Assembly: GCF_024298845.1 (NCBI RefSeq)
Contig: NZ_CP101156.1
Span: 1,736,001-1,800,000 of the forward strand
Direction of reading: 5' to 3'
DNA length: 64,000 nt
From: Natronosalvus amylolyticus
Lineage (GTDB): Archaea > Halobacteriota > Halobacteria > Halobacteriales > Natrialbaceae
Of the stretch, positions 56,859 to 64,000 are shown in pieces. Position numbers and translations under genes: made by a program. A model generated the notes under the pieces. The model saw only the letters and a program-made list of their open reading frames with translations, searched no databases and was not told the origin of the DNA. Position 1 is the stretch's first letter. Each line of letters starts with the position of its first letter.

Positions 56859-57701
56859 CTATCGGGTGCGTTCGACGACGAACTCCGCGAGGTCGAGCAG
56901 GTAGCCACGCGCTTCGGTATTGACGACGTCGACGGTCTCGAGGGCGTCGATGGCCCGGTCGGCCTCCGCCCGCGCCCGTTCGTTCGCCTCCTCGGGCGTG
57001 AGGTCTGTGACCTGAACGAGCGATGGGCGATCCATCTCGGCGTCGTGTCCCGTCGGCTTGCCGAGTTCCTCAGCGTCTGACACGGCGTCCAACACGTCGT
57101 CGCGGATCTGGAAGGCGACGCCGACGCGTTCGGCGTACTCACCCAGTGCCTCGACAGTGAACGTATCGGAGCCGGCGGCGATTGCACCGAGTTCAGCCGC
57201 TGCCCGGAACAGGGCTCCCGTCTTTCGCCGGGCCAGCGTCATGTACTCGGCTTCGGTTTCCGGTTTAGCCTCGAGTTCGGTCGCTTCGCCGACGCCGAGT
57301 TCGACCATCGACTCGGCGACGACCTGCATCGCCGCCGGTTCCGACGAGAAGAGGGCGAACGCCTCGCCGAGTAATCCGTCGCTCGCGACGATAGCCGGGC
57401 CGTGACCGAACTCGGCCCAGGCACTCGTCGTGCCGCGTCGCAGCTCAGACCGGTCGATAATGTCGTCGATGACCAGCGATGCCGTGTGGACGAGTTCGAT
57501 GCCGACGCCGAAATCGACCGCATCTTCCGCGGCGCCGCCAACGGTTTCACAGGCGAGTATCGTCACCGTCGGCCGCACCCGTTTCCCGCCAGAGAGTGCG
57601 ACGTGTCGAACGTCATCGCTGAGGGCATCCGGCTCGATCCCGTCGACGACCTCGACGAGCCGATCCTCGATGAGCGTCCGACGATGCTCCAGGGGTTCCA
57701 T
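56859..57701 (-). CDS. idsA: Isoprenyl diphosphate synthase (geranylgeranyl/farnesylgeranyl type)
   Basis: 280 aa. Joins IPP units to allylic diphosphates to make the C20 or C25 chains of archaeal ether lipids. The first Asp-rich motif VIDDIIDRS near 82 and the second FQIRDDVLDAVSD near 207 are intact; HVALSGGKRVRPTVTILACE is the GKR substrate motif. The size of residues before the first motif, which sets chain length, reads GIELVHTASLVID. TATA-like CTACTTTTGAACG is about 27 bp upstream, so leaderless. Confidence 0.93.
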   Translation of the reverse strand: MEPLEHRRTLIEDRLVEVVDGIEPDALSDDVRHVALSGGKRVRPTVTILACETVGGAAEDAVDFGVGIELVHTASLVIDDIIDRSELRRGTTSAWAEFGHGPAIVASDGLLGEAFALFSSEPAAMQVVAESMVELGVGEATELEAKPETEAEYMTLARRKTGALFRAAAELGAIAAGSDTFTVEALGEYAERVGVAFQIRDDVLDAVSDAEELGKPTGHDAEMDRPSLVQVTDLTPEEANERARAEADRAIDALETVDVVNTEARGYLLDLAEFVVERTR

Positions 57702-57761
57702 TGTCCGGGCTTAGGACGGCGTTCAAAAGTAGGTGACGGTTGCCTGGCTACGACAGCCACT

Positions 57762-57777
57762 CATACGGTCTACTGTA
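57762..57777. repeat. Echo of the outer repeat arm
   Basis: CATACGGTCTACTGTA matches the left outer arm GATACGGTTTACTGTA (5910-5925) except for two bases. It directly abuts the stop codon of the zinc-ribbon protein gene at 57778. Single-arm occurrence; no partner arm was found nearby. Confidence 0.6.
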
Positions 57778-58080
57778 TCACGGAATTTCAACACGCCCAC
57801 ACGCAGGACAGCGCAGACGGCCGTGCTCGAACAACAGATGGCAGTCTCCGCAGGCGGTACAGGGCGGTCCAACAGATATGCCTGCGTGCCGTGCCAGCGC
57901 TGCGACCGTATTTGCCAACCGACGATGCTGGCGCTCGAGCCTCTCGACGCGGTCAGCAAGCGGTAGAACGACGCTCGTTTTCGGTGGCCGGCGCGTCGAC
58001 TGACTCGAGTCAGTTTCTCGCTGTCGATTCGTGCCCCGAATGTGATCGCTCGCCCGCCCGGAGTGTGTTCGCGGCGTCAT
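57778..58080 (-). CDS. Small zinc-ribbon protein with coiled segment
   Basis: 100 aa. The C-terminal part has two knuckles, PPCTACGDC (or CTAC) and LRCPACGRV, a treble-clef/zinc-ribbon pair, after a helical stretch LADRVERLERQHRRLANTVA that is probably a coiled coil. The N-terminal 35 residues are basic and of low complexity, so the true start may be further in. There is no Shine-Dalgarno. Function unknown. The repeat-like CATACGGTCTACTGTA sits at its stop. Confidence 0.55.
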   Translation of the reverse strand: MTPRTHSGRASDHIRGTNRQRETDSSQSTRRPPKTSVVLPLADRVERLERQHRRLANTVAALARHAGISVGPPCTACGDCHLLFEHGRLRCPACGRVEIP

Positions 58081-58140
58081 ACAGGAAGGAGGCTGCCAGC
58101 GAGCAAAAGAACAGCGGCGAGCCGTCAGAAAGCGGTGATA

Positions 58141-60546
58141 TTACTCGTTGTCAACGTTGTCACCGAATCTGAACGTTTCGTCGGCTGCCTCGTCTACGGT
58201 GTCATCCTGATCTGCAGGCCCCTCGGCCTCGAGCGCCGTCGTTTCGTCGAATTCGAAATCGGCGGCACCCGCCTCAACGTCCTCGACCCCACTCACGCCG
58301 CCGATATCGCCACGGGACGCGTCCGTATCGAATTTCTCGAGGGCTTCGCTGAGGTGGGCTGCCTGGTCTGCCAGCGAACTCGCACTCGAGGAGACTTCCG
58401 ACAGGGCGGAGGTCTGTTCTTCGGCCGCGGCAGCGACGTGCTGTGATTCCCGCGAGGTCGTCTCGGCGATCTGCGTCGCACTCGAGACCATCGCGACGGC
58501 TTCCTGGGTGCTCGCAGCCTGTTCTTCGGTCGCCGCAGAGATTTCCTGCACGCCGTCGTTGGTTCGCTGTGCGTAGGCGGCGATTTCGTCGAGTGCGGTG
58601 ACCGCGTTTTCGATGGAGTCACTATGGGCAGCGATTCGCTCGGCGGTTCCCTCGATTTCGGCGGCGGTCTCGTCCGTTCGGTCGTTGATTCGGTCGATTC
58701 GACTCTCGATGTCCTCTGCGGTCTCCTTTGCGTCCGCTGCCAACTCTTTGACCTGGGAAGCGACGACGGCAAACCCATCGCCGTTCCCGGCGTTTCCGCC
58801 TCCACGGGAGGCTTCGATGTTCGCGTTGAGCGCGAGCATGTTGGTCTCGCGTGCGATATCGGAGATGAACTCGACCAGTTCGTCGATCTGGCGCATCTCT
58901 GCTTCCAGAGCCGAAATCGCCTCGACCGCGTCGTTGGATTCGGCCTCGATTTCGGCCAACCCTTCGATCGCTTCTTGGGCAGCTGCACGGCCCTCGCGCC
59001 CGGTTTCGGCTGTCCGTGCCGCCAGATCGGCTACCTGATTCGACGAGGCTGCGATCTCTTCTGTCGTCGTCGACAGACCGTCCATTTCACTCGAGACCGC
59101 CTCGAGTTCTTCGTGCTGTCGGTCTGCGCCATCGGAGATTTCCTGCACCGAGCCCGTCACCTGTTCGGAGGCTGACCGGACTTCCTCCGAACTGGCGGTC
59201 ACTTCCTCGCTTGCCGTTGCCACCTCGTAGGCGAACTCCTTGACGTGGGCTGTCGTCTCCTCGAGTTCGTCGACCATCGCGTTGAACGCCAGCGCGATGT
59301 CGGTCATCGCTTCGCTCTCGCTCTCCGGATCGAGCCGCTGCGTCAGATCACCACCCGCACACTCGTCCATCACGGTCCGATACTCGTCGGCTTTCGCCTC
59401 GAGATGACGAGTCATCGCTTCGGATTCTGCCCGTGCGGTTTCGGCTTCTTTGCGTGCGGATTCGGCTTCCTGAATCTGCGTTCGCAGCGATGTACGCATG
59501 CTGTCGAAGCCGTCGAACAACTGCCCGATTTCGTCGATTCGATCCGTCTCGAGGTCGACCTCGAGGTTGCCACCTTCCATCTCGGCGGCCCGGTCGCGAA
59601 GCCGCGTCAGCGGGCCGACGGTCTGTCTGCCAAGAACGACGCCGACGAGACCGAGGCCGATCAGACTCACCGCGAGCATGGCGGCGACGTACTGGCCCAC
59701 GTCTGTCGCGACGCCGTAGGCCGCTTCCGTCGGAACACTCGAGACGGCGACCCACTGGGTGTCCGCCACGGGAACGTACGCCCTGACGAAGTCACCCTCT
59801 TCGGCGACGGACATCCGCCCACCGAGTGCCGCAGCCACGGCCTCGTCGTCGACATCCGCCGCGTCGAAGGTCGTTTCATCCGAGAGCAACACGCCATCCC
59901 CCTCAGCGTCAACGATGATCGTCGACGAGGCCGCACCGGGTTGATCGAGCTGGTTGACCCGATACTCGAGAGTGCCGATCAACACGACAACGCGGTCATC
60001 GCGTTCGGTGACCGGGCTCGCAAAGGCCATCACCTGATCGCCAAGCGTCGAGGACTCGTAGGCCTCGTCGGTGTTCCAGACGGACTCGTCAGCGGCGAGT
60101 TCGCTCGCGAAATCCGCGTCCGTCCACGGTTCGTCGATTTCCTCGAGGGTGATGCCGCGCATTTGAGCGTTCGTGCTGGTTTCGACCGCGCCGCTCTCGG
60201 TGTCGACGACGTGTATGGCTCGCACGTCGACCGAGAGCCTGGCTTGCATCTCGACGATTGCGCCCTGGACTTCCTGTGTATCGTCCGAACGCAACGTCGA
60301 GTCAGTCGACGTGGTTCGCGTCTGGACGCGCATGGTCTCCACCCAGTCGCCGATCCCTTCGGCCTGCAGTTCTGCTGTCGATGCCAGTTGGTCGGTCGAA
60401 TCGGCACGAACAGTCCGGTCGATTTCGGTGTAGCTCACCGCACCGACAGCCCCGATAACCAGCGTCACCGCCAGAATCGAGATCACGAATTTTAGCAGAT
60501 ACCGCCGGCGTATCGCGTTTGGCACCAGGCGCGCGAGCAGGCTCAT
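58141..60546 (-). CDS. Methyl-accepting chemotaxis transducer (BasT-like)
   Basis: 801 aa. Membrane helix 1 (about 20-40, FVISILAVTLVIGAVGAVSY), an extracellular dCache-like sensor (45-265), helix 2 (about 280-305), HAMP (305-360), a linker, and the signalling coil with the hairpin FISDIARETNMLALNANIEA near 580. Many Glu/Gln pairs of methylation type flank it. The ATG overlaps the TGA of the upstream binding-lipoprotein gene (ATGA), so it is made with it. This matches the BasB/BasT arrangement of Halobacterium, in which a periplasmic-type binding protein presents amino acids to its own transducer. Confidence 0.93.
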   Translation of the reverse strand: MSLLARLVPNAIRRRYLLKFVISILAVTLVIGAVGAVSYTEIDRTVRADSTDQLASTAELQAEGIGDWVETMRVQTRTTSTDSTLRSDDTQEVQGAIVEMQARLSVDVRAIHVVDTESGAVETSTNAQMRGITLEEIDEPWTDADFASELAADESVWNTDEAYESSTLGDQVMAFASPVTERDDRVVVLIGTLEYRVNQLDQPGAASSTIIVDAEGDGVLLSDETTFDAADVDDEAVAAALGGRMSVAEEGDFVRAYVPVADTQWVAVSSVPTEAAYGVATDVGQYVAAMLAVSLIGLGLVGVVLGRQTVGPLTRLRDRAAEMEGGNLEVDLETDRIDEIGQLFDGFDSMRTSLRTQIQEAESARKEAETARAESEAMTRHLEAKADEYRTVMDECAGGDLTQRLDPESESEAMTDIALAFNAMVDELEETTAHVKEFAYEVATASEEVTASSEEVRSASEQVTGSVQEISDGADRQHEELEAVSSEMDGLSTTTEEIAASSNQVADLAARTAETGREGRAAAQEAIEGLAEIEAESNDAVEAISALEAEMRQIDELVEFISDIARETNMLALNANIEASRGGGNAGNGDGFAVVASQVKELAADAKETAEDIESRIDRINDRTDETAAEIEGTAERIAAHSDSIENAVTALDEIAAYAQRTNDGVQEISAATEEQAASTQEAVAMVSSATQIAETTSRESQHVAAAAEEQTSALSEVSSSASSLADQAAHLSEALEKFDTDASRGDIGGVSGVEDVEAGAADFEFDETTALEAEGPADQDDTVDEAADETFRFGDNVDNE

Positions 60547-61823
60547 TCGAGTGTCACCTCGTCTATCGTTTCGATACCACCATCGGCGCTCTCGTCGAAC
60601 GCCCAGTACTCGAACGTCGCATCGACCGGGTCACCGTTGGTGTCGAAGACGACCGAACTCGAGGCACCCTGATACTCGACCGGTTCACCGGCCGCTGCCA
60701 ACTCGAGCCCCTCGGCGAGGTTTGACGGAGTAACGACCGTTCCCGGATCGGTCGTGACCGTGTTCATCGCACTGCGAATCGCCGTCCCGTCGTTCTGACC
60801 GGCGAACGCGTTGGCCAGCAACAAGACCGCACTCGCGTCGTAGGCGTGTGCGGTGAAAATTCCAGGGTCCACATCGTACGCCTCGGTGTAGCGTTCGGTA
60901 AATGCCTCGGCACCCGGCCCGGCCGTGAGCGGTGCCGTCCCTCGGATCCCGTCGAGTGAGTAGGGGACGTTCTCGGCGAGCGTCCCATCGCGAAGCCCGT
61001 CAGTGACGAGCACGTCCGCGTCACCGCCCATATCGAAGAAGTCCGTGAAAATCTGGGCTCCCGTCCGCGGATAGCCGATGACGACGAGCAGGTCGGGGTC
61101 CTCGGCCAGTGCCGTCTCGAGTTCCCCGTTGTAGGAGCGATCTTCGCCTTCGGAGAGTTCGTCGAAGGGAACCTGTGCGGTGACCGCCCCGTCGTGTTGG
61201 CTCTGGAACGCCCGAGTGAACGCCTGGCTGAGTTGCCAGCCGTAATCGTTGTTGACGTACATGGTCGCCGCCCGCTCGTGACTCAGATCGGTCGCGGCCT
61301 GATCAGCGAGGATAACGGCCTGTAGCGAATCCGAAAGCGCCGTCCGGAAGACGAGTCCGGCGTCGTTCAGGAACGATATCGTCGGGCTCGTACTCGCCGG
61401 TGAGCAACAGACGGCACGGTAGGGGATCAGCACCTGCTGGGTCACCTGGAGCGTGACACCGGATGCGGCCGGGCCGTTGACCATTGGATAGCCAGCCTCG
61501 ACGAGCGACACCGCTTTCTCAATCGCCCTGATCGGATCAGCACCGGTGTCGACGGTATTGTACTCGATACCGATATCGACGGCATCCCGGACCTGTGTGA
61601 CTGGCAACTCGGCGGCATCCGCAATTGGGTTGCCAACCGCCCCGAGATCACCGGACAACGGTTGCATAATCCCGAGTTGTATCGTCCGATCAGTGCCGCC
61701 GACCGCGTCCGCTTCGGAATCCGACGACAGCCCGCCTATGTCACTGAGACAGCCTGCCAACGCACCCAAACCGCCTGCACCAAGCGTCGATAGCACCGAA
61801 CGTCTTGTAGGGGGTGAAGACAT
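60543..61823 (-). CDS. Branched-chain amino acid-type binding lipoprotein (BasB-like)
   Basis: 426 aa from ATG 61823 (MSSPPTRRSVLSTLGAGGLG), preferred because TATATA at 61866-61871 puts the transcript start near 61841, just downstream of the alternative ATG at 61850. TRRSVLSTLGAGGLGALAGC is a twin-arginine-like signal with a lipobox. The mature part is a type 1 periplasmic-binding fold of the Leu/Ile/Val family (LGIMQPLSGDLGAVGNPIAD, AATMYVNNDYGWQLSQAFTR, VIGYPRTGAQIF). No permease or ATPase gene is near; with the overlapped transducer it should serve chemotaxis, not uptake. Confidence 0.88.
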   Translation of the reverse strand: MSSPPTRRSVLSTLGAGGLGALAGCLSDIGGLSSDSEADAVGGTDRTIQLGIMQPLSGDLGAVGNPIADAAELPVTQVRDAVDIGIEYNTVDTGADPIRAIEKAVSLVEAGYPMVNGPAASGVTLQVTQQVLIPYRAVCCSPASTSPTISFLNDAGLVFRTALSDSLQAVILADQAATDLSHERAATMYVNNDYGWQLSQAFTRAFQSQHDGAVTAQVPFDELSEGEDRSYNGELETALAEDPDLLVVIGYPRTGAQIFTDFFDMGGDADVLVTDGLRDGTLAENVPYSLDGIRGTAPLTAGPGAEAFTERYTEAYDVDPGIFTAHAYDASAVLLLANAFAGQNDGTAIRSAMNTVTTDPGTVVTPSNLAEGLELAAAGEPVEYQGASSSVVFDTNGDPVDATFEYWAFDESADGGIETIDEVTLE

Positions 61824-61986
61824 ACACTCAGCATTCGAGAATACCGCCATAATTCTATCGGGAGATATATAGTAAAACTATCTAATATCCAACCAAATTA
61901 AGTGGTAAGTGTGCTGTATTATTTCACGACAGATTTACTCGCTCGAGACCTCCGATTTGAGTTTTACCGAGACTGTGTGGAGGGAG

Positions 61987-62018
61987 TTAGTTGCGTGTTA
62001 ATAGTAACACACTACTAA
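61987..62018. promoter_or_regulatory. 32-bp inverted repeat upstream of the BasB-like promoter
   Basis: TTAGTTGCGTGTTA (61987-62000), ATAG, TAACACACTACTAA (62005-62018). The arms pair at 12 of 14 positions, with a perfect GTGTTA/TAACAC core. It lies about 120 bp upstream of the predicted transcript start of the lipoprotein-transducer pair and downstream of etfA. It could be an activator site or the 3'-end structure of the etf transcript. Confidence 0.5.
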
Positions 62019-62135
62019 TTCCATATTCACATGAGCGGTGAAGGATCCCACCACCGACTATCAATCCAGTCGGCTCGAGGGGTTGACTCACGGATGACGG
62101 GTGGATCCTCGCAACACAACCGCCGTGAACCAACC

Positions 62136-62181
62136 TCCAAAAATCTCGGCCAAAAAACACGCTCGCTCCGCTCGCGTGAGC
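62136..62181. repeat. 3' repeat type (GCGAGCG / TTTTTTGG / GATTTTTGG)
   Basis: On the minus strand this reads GCTCACGCGAGCGGAGCGAG, then CGTGTTTTTTGGCCGAGATTTTTGG, directly after the etfA stop. The same order of blocks follows the radical SAM gene (51436-51480). Such sequences recur after genes in haloarchaea; T-runs could help end transcription. Confidence 0.6.
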
Positions 62182-62184
62182 AAC

Positions 62185-63141
62185 TTACGAGAACTGCTCG
62201 ATCAGCGCCGGCACCACGTCGAACAGATCGTCGTGAATCGCATAATCCGCGATGTCCATGATCGGCGCGTTCGGGTCCGTGTTGATCGCCACGATCGTAT
62301 CTGACCCTTTCATCCCTGCAACGTGCTGTACAGCGCCGGAGATACCGATCGCTATGTAGACATCTGGTGTGACGACCTTGCCGGACTGACCGACCTGTCG
62401 GTTCGCCGGCAGCCACCCAGCGTCCACGATCGGCCGTGACGACGACATCGTCGCATCTAGCGCCGCTGCCAACTCCTCGATCAACTCGAGGTTCTCCTCT
62501 TCGTCGATACCGCGGCCGACCGACACCAGCAGGTCCGCCTCGCTGATGTCCACGTCGCCGCCCGCGACTTCCTCGAATCCGTTCACGCTCGAGCCGATGG
62601 CGTCCTCGTCGATCTCCGCCTCAAATGCCTCCACGGCGGCTGAACCCTCGCCTTCGGCGACGGGCCACTCCGCGCCACGGATCGTTACCACCGCAGGCGT
62701 TTCCTCGACATCGACGGTCGTTTCGACTTTCCCGCCGTACATCTCGCGCGTCGCCGTCAGCGTCTCCCCAGCCGTCTCGAGGCCGACCACGTCGGTCACC
62801 AGCGGTACATCGAGTCGGGTCGCCACCGCGGGCAGGTAATCCAGGCCGTTCACGCTGTTCGCCCCAAGCACGTAACTCGCGCCGATGGAATCGACCAGTT
62901 GGGTCACCGCCTGCGTATAGACGTCGTGGTTGAACTCCTCGCCGTAGGCGACGGTATGAATTGCGTCCACGCCCTCGCGGTCCAGTTCCTCGGCGTAGGC
63001 GTCTACATCGCCGCTGATGACGGCAACGTGCAGGTCGCCGCCGGTCTCTTCGGCCAGTTCCGCACCCGCCGTGAGCAACTCGAGGCTGACGTCACGAAGT
63101 TCGCCCTGGCGGTGTTCGGCGATGGTGAGGATATCGCTCAT
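62185..63141 (-). CDS. etfA: Electron transfer flavoprotein, alpha subunit
   Basis: 318 aa. With EtfB carries electrons from acyl-CoA and other dehydrogenases to the membrane quinone pool. The C-terminal FAD domain is clear: DAGWLPANRQVGQSGKVVTP, then VYIAIGISGAVQHVAGMKGS and IVAINTDPNAPIMDIADYAI, the alpha-subunit signature. The N-terminal domain starts ILTIAEHRQGELRDVSLELL, with SYVLGANSVNGLDYLPAVAT. It overlaps etfB by 4 bp. EtfA of about 320 aa is the standard form, so bifurcating FixB variants are less likely. Confidence 0.95.
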   Translation of the reverse strand: MSDILTIAEHRQGELRDVSLELLTAGAELAEETGGDLHVAVISGDVDAYAEELDREGVDAIHTVAYGEEFNHDVYTQAVTQLVDSIGASYVLGANSVNGLDYLPAVATRLDVPLVTDVVGLETAGETLTATREMYGGKVETTVDVEETPAVVTIRGAEWPVAEGEGSAAVEAFEAEIDEDAIGSSVNGFEEVAGGDVDISEADLLVSVGRGIDEEENLELIEELAAALDATMSSSRPIVDAGWLPANRQVGQSGKVVTPDVYIAIGISGAVQHVAGMKGSDTIVAINTDPNAPIMDIADYAIHDDLFDVVPALIEQFS

Positions 63142-63929
63142 TGGGCCACCCCCTTCTCGCGCAGCAGTTCAGCCAACTGTCCAGCCGTATCGTCGGCGCT
63201 CCCGTCGAACACGGTCGTATCGCTCTCGCTCTCCGGTTCGTACATCGACGTCAACTCGAGGTCGCCCGCGACAGCCTCGGTCTCGACACCCAGGTCCGCC
63301 AGTGTCTGGTGGTCCAGTTCCTTGCGCTGGGCCATCCGAATGCCCCGGAGACTCGCGTACCGCGGCTCGTTGATACCCGTCTGAATCGACAGTACCGCCG
63401 GCAGGTCGACGTCAGTCAGCTCCTCCATCCCGCCCTCGAGTTCGCGGTGAACCGACGCTACGTCGGCGCCGTTATCCAGGTCGAGCTGGTTGACGACCGC
63501 TGCCCACTGCGTCCCGACGGCTTCAGCCAGTGCGACGCCTGTCGCCCCGAAGCTGTCGTCGCCCGACTGTACGCCAGTCAGCACGAGGTCCGGCTCTTCG
63601 GCTTCGACCACTGACTCGAGAATCGCGACCTTCGCACCGACGTCCAGCAGGTCGACCTCCTCGAGGGCGTCGTCCCACACCCGGATAGCGCGGTCGGCAC
63701 CCTTGGCGAGGGCCTGCCGGATCGTCTGTTCGGTGTCTTCGTCACCGATCGTGACGGTGACGACCTCGTCGACGACGCCGTCTTCCTGGAGCTGGACGGC
63801 CTCCTCGATGGCGTAATCGTCCCACTCGTTGAGATCGGCGCTCAGATAGCGCTCGTCGATAGCGGTGCCGTCGATCTCGAACGCGTCGTCGACGGTGACA
63901 ACCTCTTTGACCGGTACGAGTACCTTCAT
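63138..63929 (-). CDS. etfB: Electron transfer flavoprotein, beta subunit
   Basis: 263 aa from ATG 63929 (MKVLVPVKEVVTVDDAFEID); a second ATG directly before it is also possible. Family motifs are NEWDDYAIEEAVQLQEDGVV, GDEDTEQTIRQALAKGADRA, LTGVQSGDDSFGATGVALAE (AMP/FAD-site region) and LPAVLSIQTGINEPRYASLR, the beta-subunit signature. TATA-like AACGTTTACG lies about 27-35 bp upstream, so the pair starts with a near-leaderless etfB. etfA follows with a 4-bp overlap. Confidence 0.95.
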   Translation of the reverse strand: MKVLVPVKEVVTVDDAFEIDGTAIDERYLSADLNEWDDYAIEEAVQLQEDGVVDEVVTVTIGDEDTEQTIRQALAKGADRAIRVWDDALEEVDLLDVGAKVAILESVVEAEEPDLVLTGVQSGDDSFGATGVALAEAVGTQWAAVVNQLDLDNGADVASVHRELEGGMEELTDVDLPAVLSIQTGINEPRYASLRGIRMAQRKELDHQTLADLGVETEAVAGDLELTSMYEPESESDTTVFDGSADDTAGQLAELLREKGVAQ

Positions 63930-64000
63930 CATGATAGATTGTGGTCTCCTGTGCGTAAACGTTTTCGAAACCGCGATTATCGGGCGTCGAGTTGATTCGT

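Larger units (their letters stand above)
61824..62184. other. Intergenic region between the BasB-like gene and etfA
   Basis: 361 bp, AT-rich for this genome in its left half. It holds the promoter of the lipoprotein gene (TATATA 61866-61871), the 32-bp inverted repeat 61987-62018, and the GCTCGC/AAAAA 3' repeat type at 62136-62181 after the etfA stop. No gene is seen. Confidence 0.7.

Noticed and set aside
59245-60495. 416-codon plus-strand frame opposite the transducer gene
   Set aside because: Antisense to a clear dCache/HAMP region; no start signal or domain.

Overview
The window looks like a chromosomal core region of a haloarchaeon, probably of the Natrialbales type. Evidence: GC-rich coding DNA with strongly acidic proteins; mostly leaderless promoters with a TTTAWW-type TATA element about 27 bp before the start codon; archaeal information genes (L10e, RPA with its partner, aRF1, TFS, NAC, A-type ATPase subunit D, archaeosine radical SAM enzyme); prenyl lipid genes; and haloarchaea-only small protein families. 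CTCGAG is conspicuously frequent. I see no rRNA, CRISPR array, intact transposase or prophage. One tRNA (His, GTG) is present.

Layout. 1-4.0 kb: lower glycolysis, with a pgk/type I gap pair (minus) divergent from a type II archaeal gap, then Hsp20. 4-8 kb: RimK-like ATP-grasp, L10e, a small winged-helix protein, a site-2-protease-like enzyme with CBS domains, tRNA-His, and a nested palindromic repeat. 8.3-11 kb: DUF5814-like protein, ribbon-helix-helix protein, and the rpa/rpap single-strand DNA-binding operon with a micro-ORF leader. 11-14.7 kb: accessory stretch with a lipoprotein, a sugar nucleotidyltransferase, an orphan AT-richer membrane-anchored protein and a second copy of the 84-bp repeat. 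14.7-19.6 kb: rhodanese lipoprotein, divergent SDR, Tfx regulator, carA and lrp around a perfect palindrome, and idi. 20-28 kb: purS-purQ, a large PAS/GAF histidine kinase, RaSEA, a transporter with TrkA-C domains. 28-37 kb: PAC2 protein, SLC13 transporter, and a tightly overlapped dapA-dapB-dapD-lysA-dapF-dapE operon. 37-52 kb: HtpX, NYN and PUA proteins, NAC-TrmI, TFS, MFS transporter, FAD protein, homoserine kinase, serine acetyltransferase, atpD, a voltage-gated K+ channel, aRF1, radical SAM protein. 52-64 kb: second histidine kinase, isochorismatase-type hydrolase, DUF373 protein, GGPP-type prenyl synthase, a chemotaxis transducer coupled to its own binding lipoprotein (BasT/BasB arrangement), and etfBA.

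How the parts connect. Gap types I and II back to back form a glycolysis/gluconeogenesis switch with a candidate TrmB-type operator. The dap operon supplies lysine from aspartate semialdehyde by the bacterial succinylase route (no dapC here); thrB and cysE are other amino-acid steps. PurS/PurQ and CarA are glutamine-dependent subunits whose large partners (PurL, CarB) lie elsewhere. IdsA and Idi feed archaeal lipid synthesis.

Most unusual signals: (1) two copies of an 84-bp palindromic element, one nested inside a second inverted repeat; (2) a leaderless 10-codon micro-ORF that carries the Shine-Dalgarno of rpa; (3) several precise inverted repeats at promoters (lrp/carA, lipoprotein, isochorismatase hydrolase, dap leader, atpD, upstream of the binding lipoprotein gene); (4) a duplicated purQ start creating a coupled 20-codon ORF; (5) enzymes lacking textbook active-site residues (Idi, SDR, receiver domain). 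No single clearly new multi-gene system is evident. All functional names rest on reading the translations; no database search was run.
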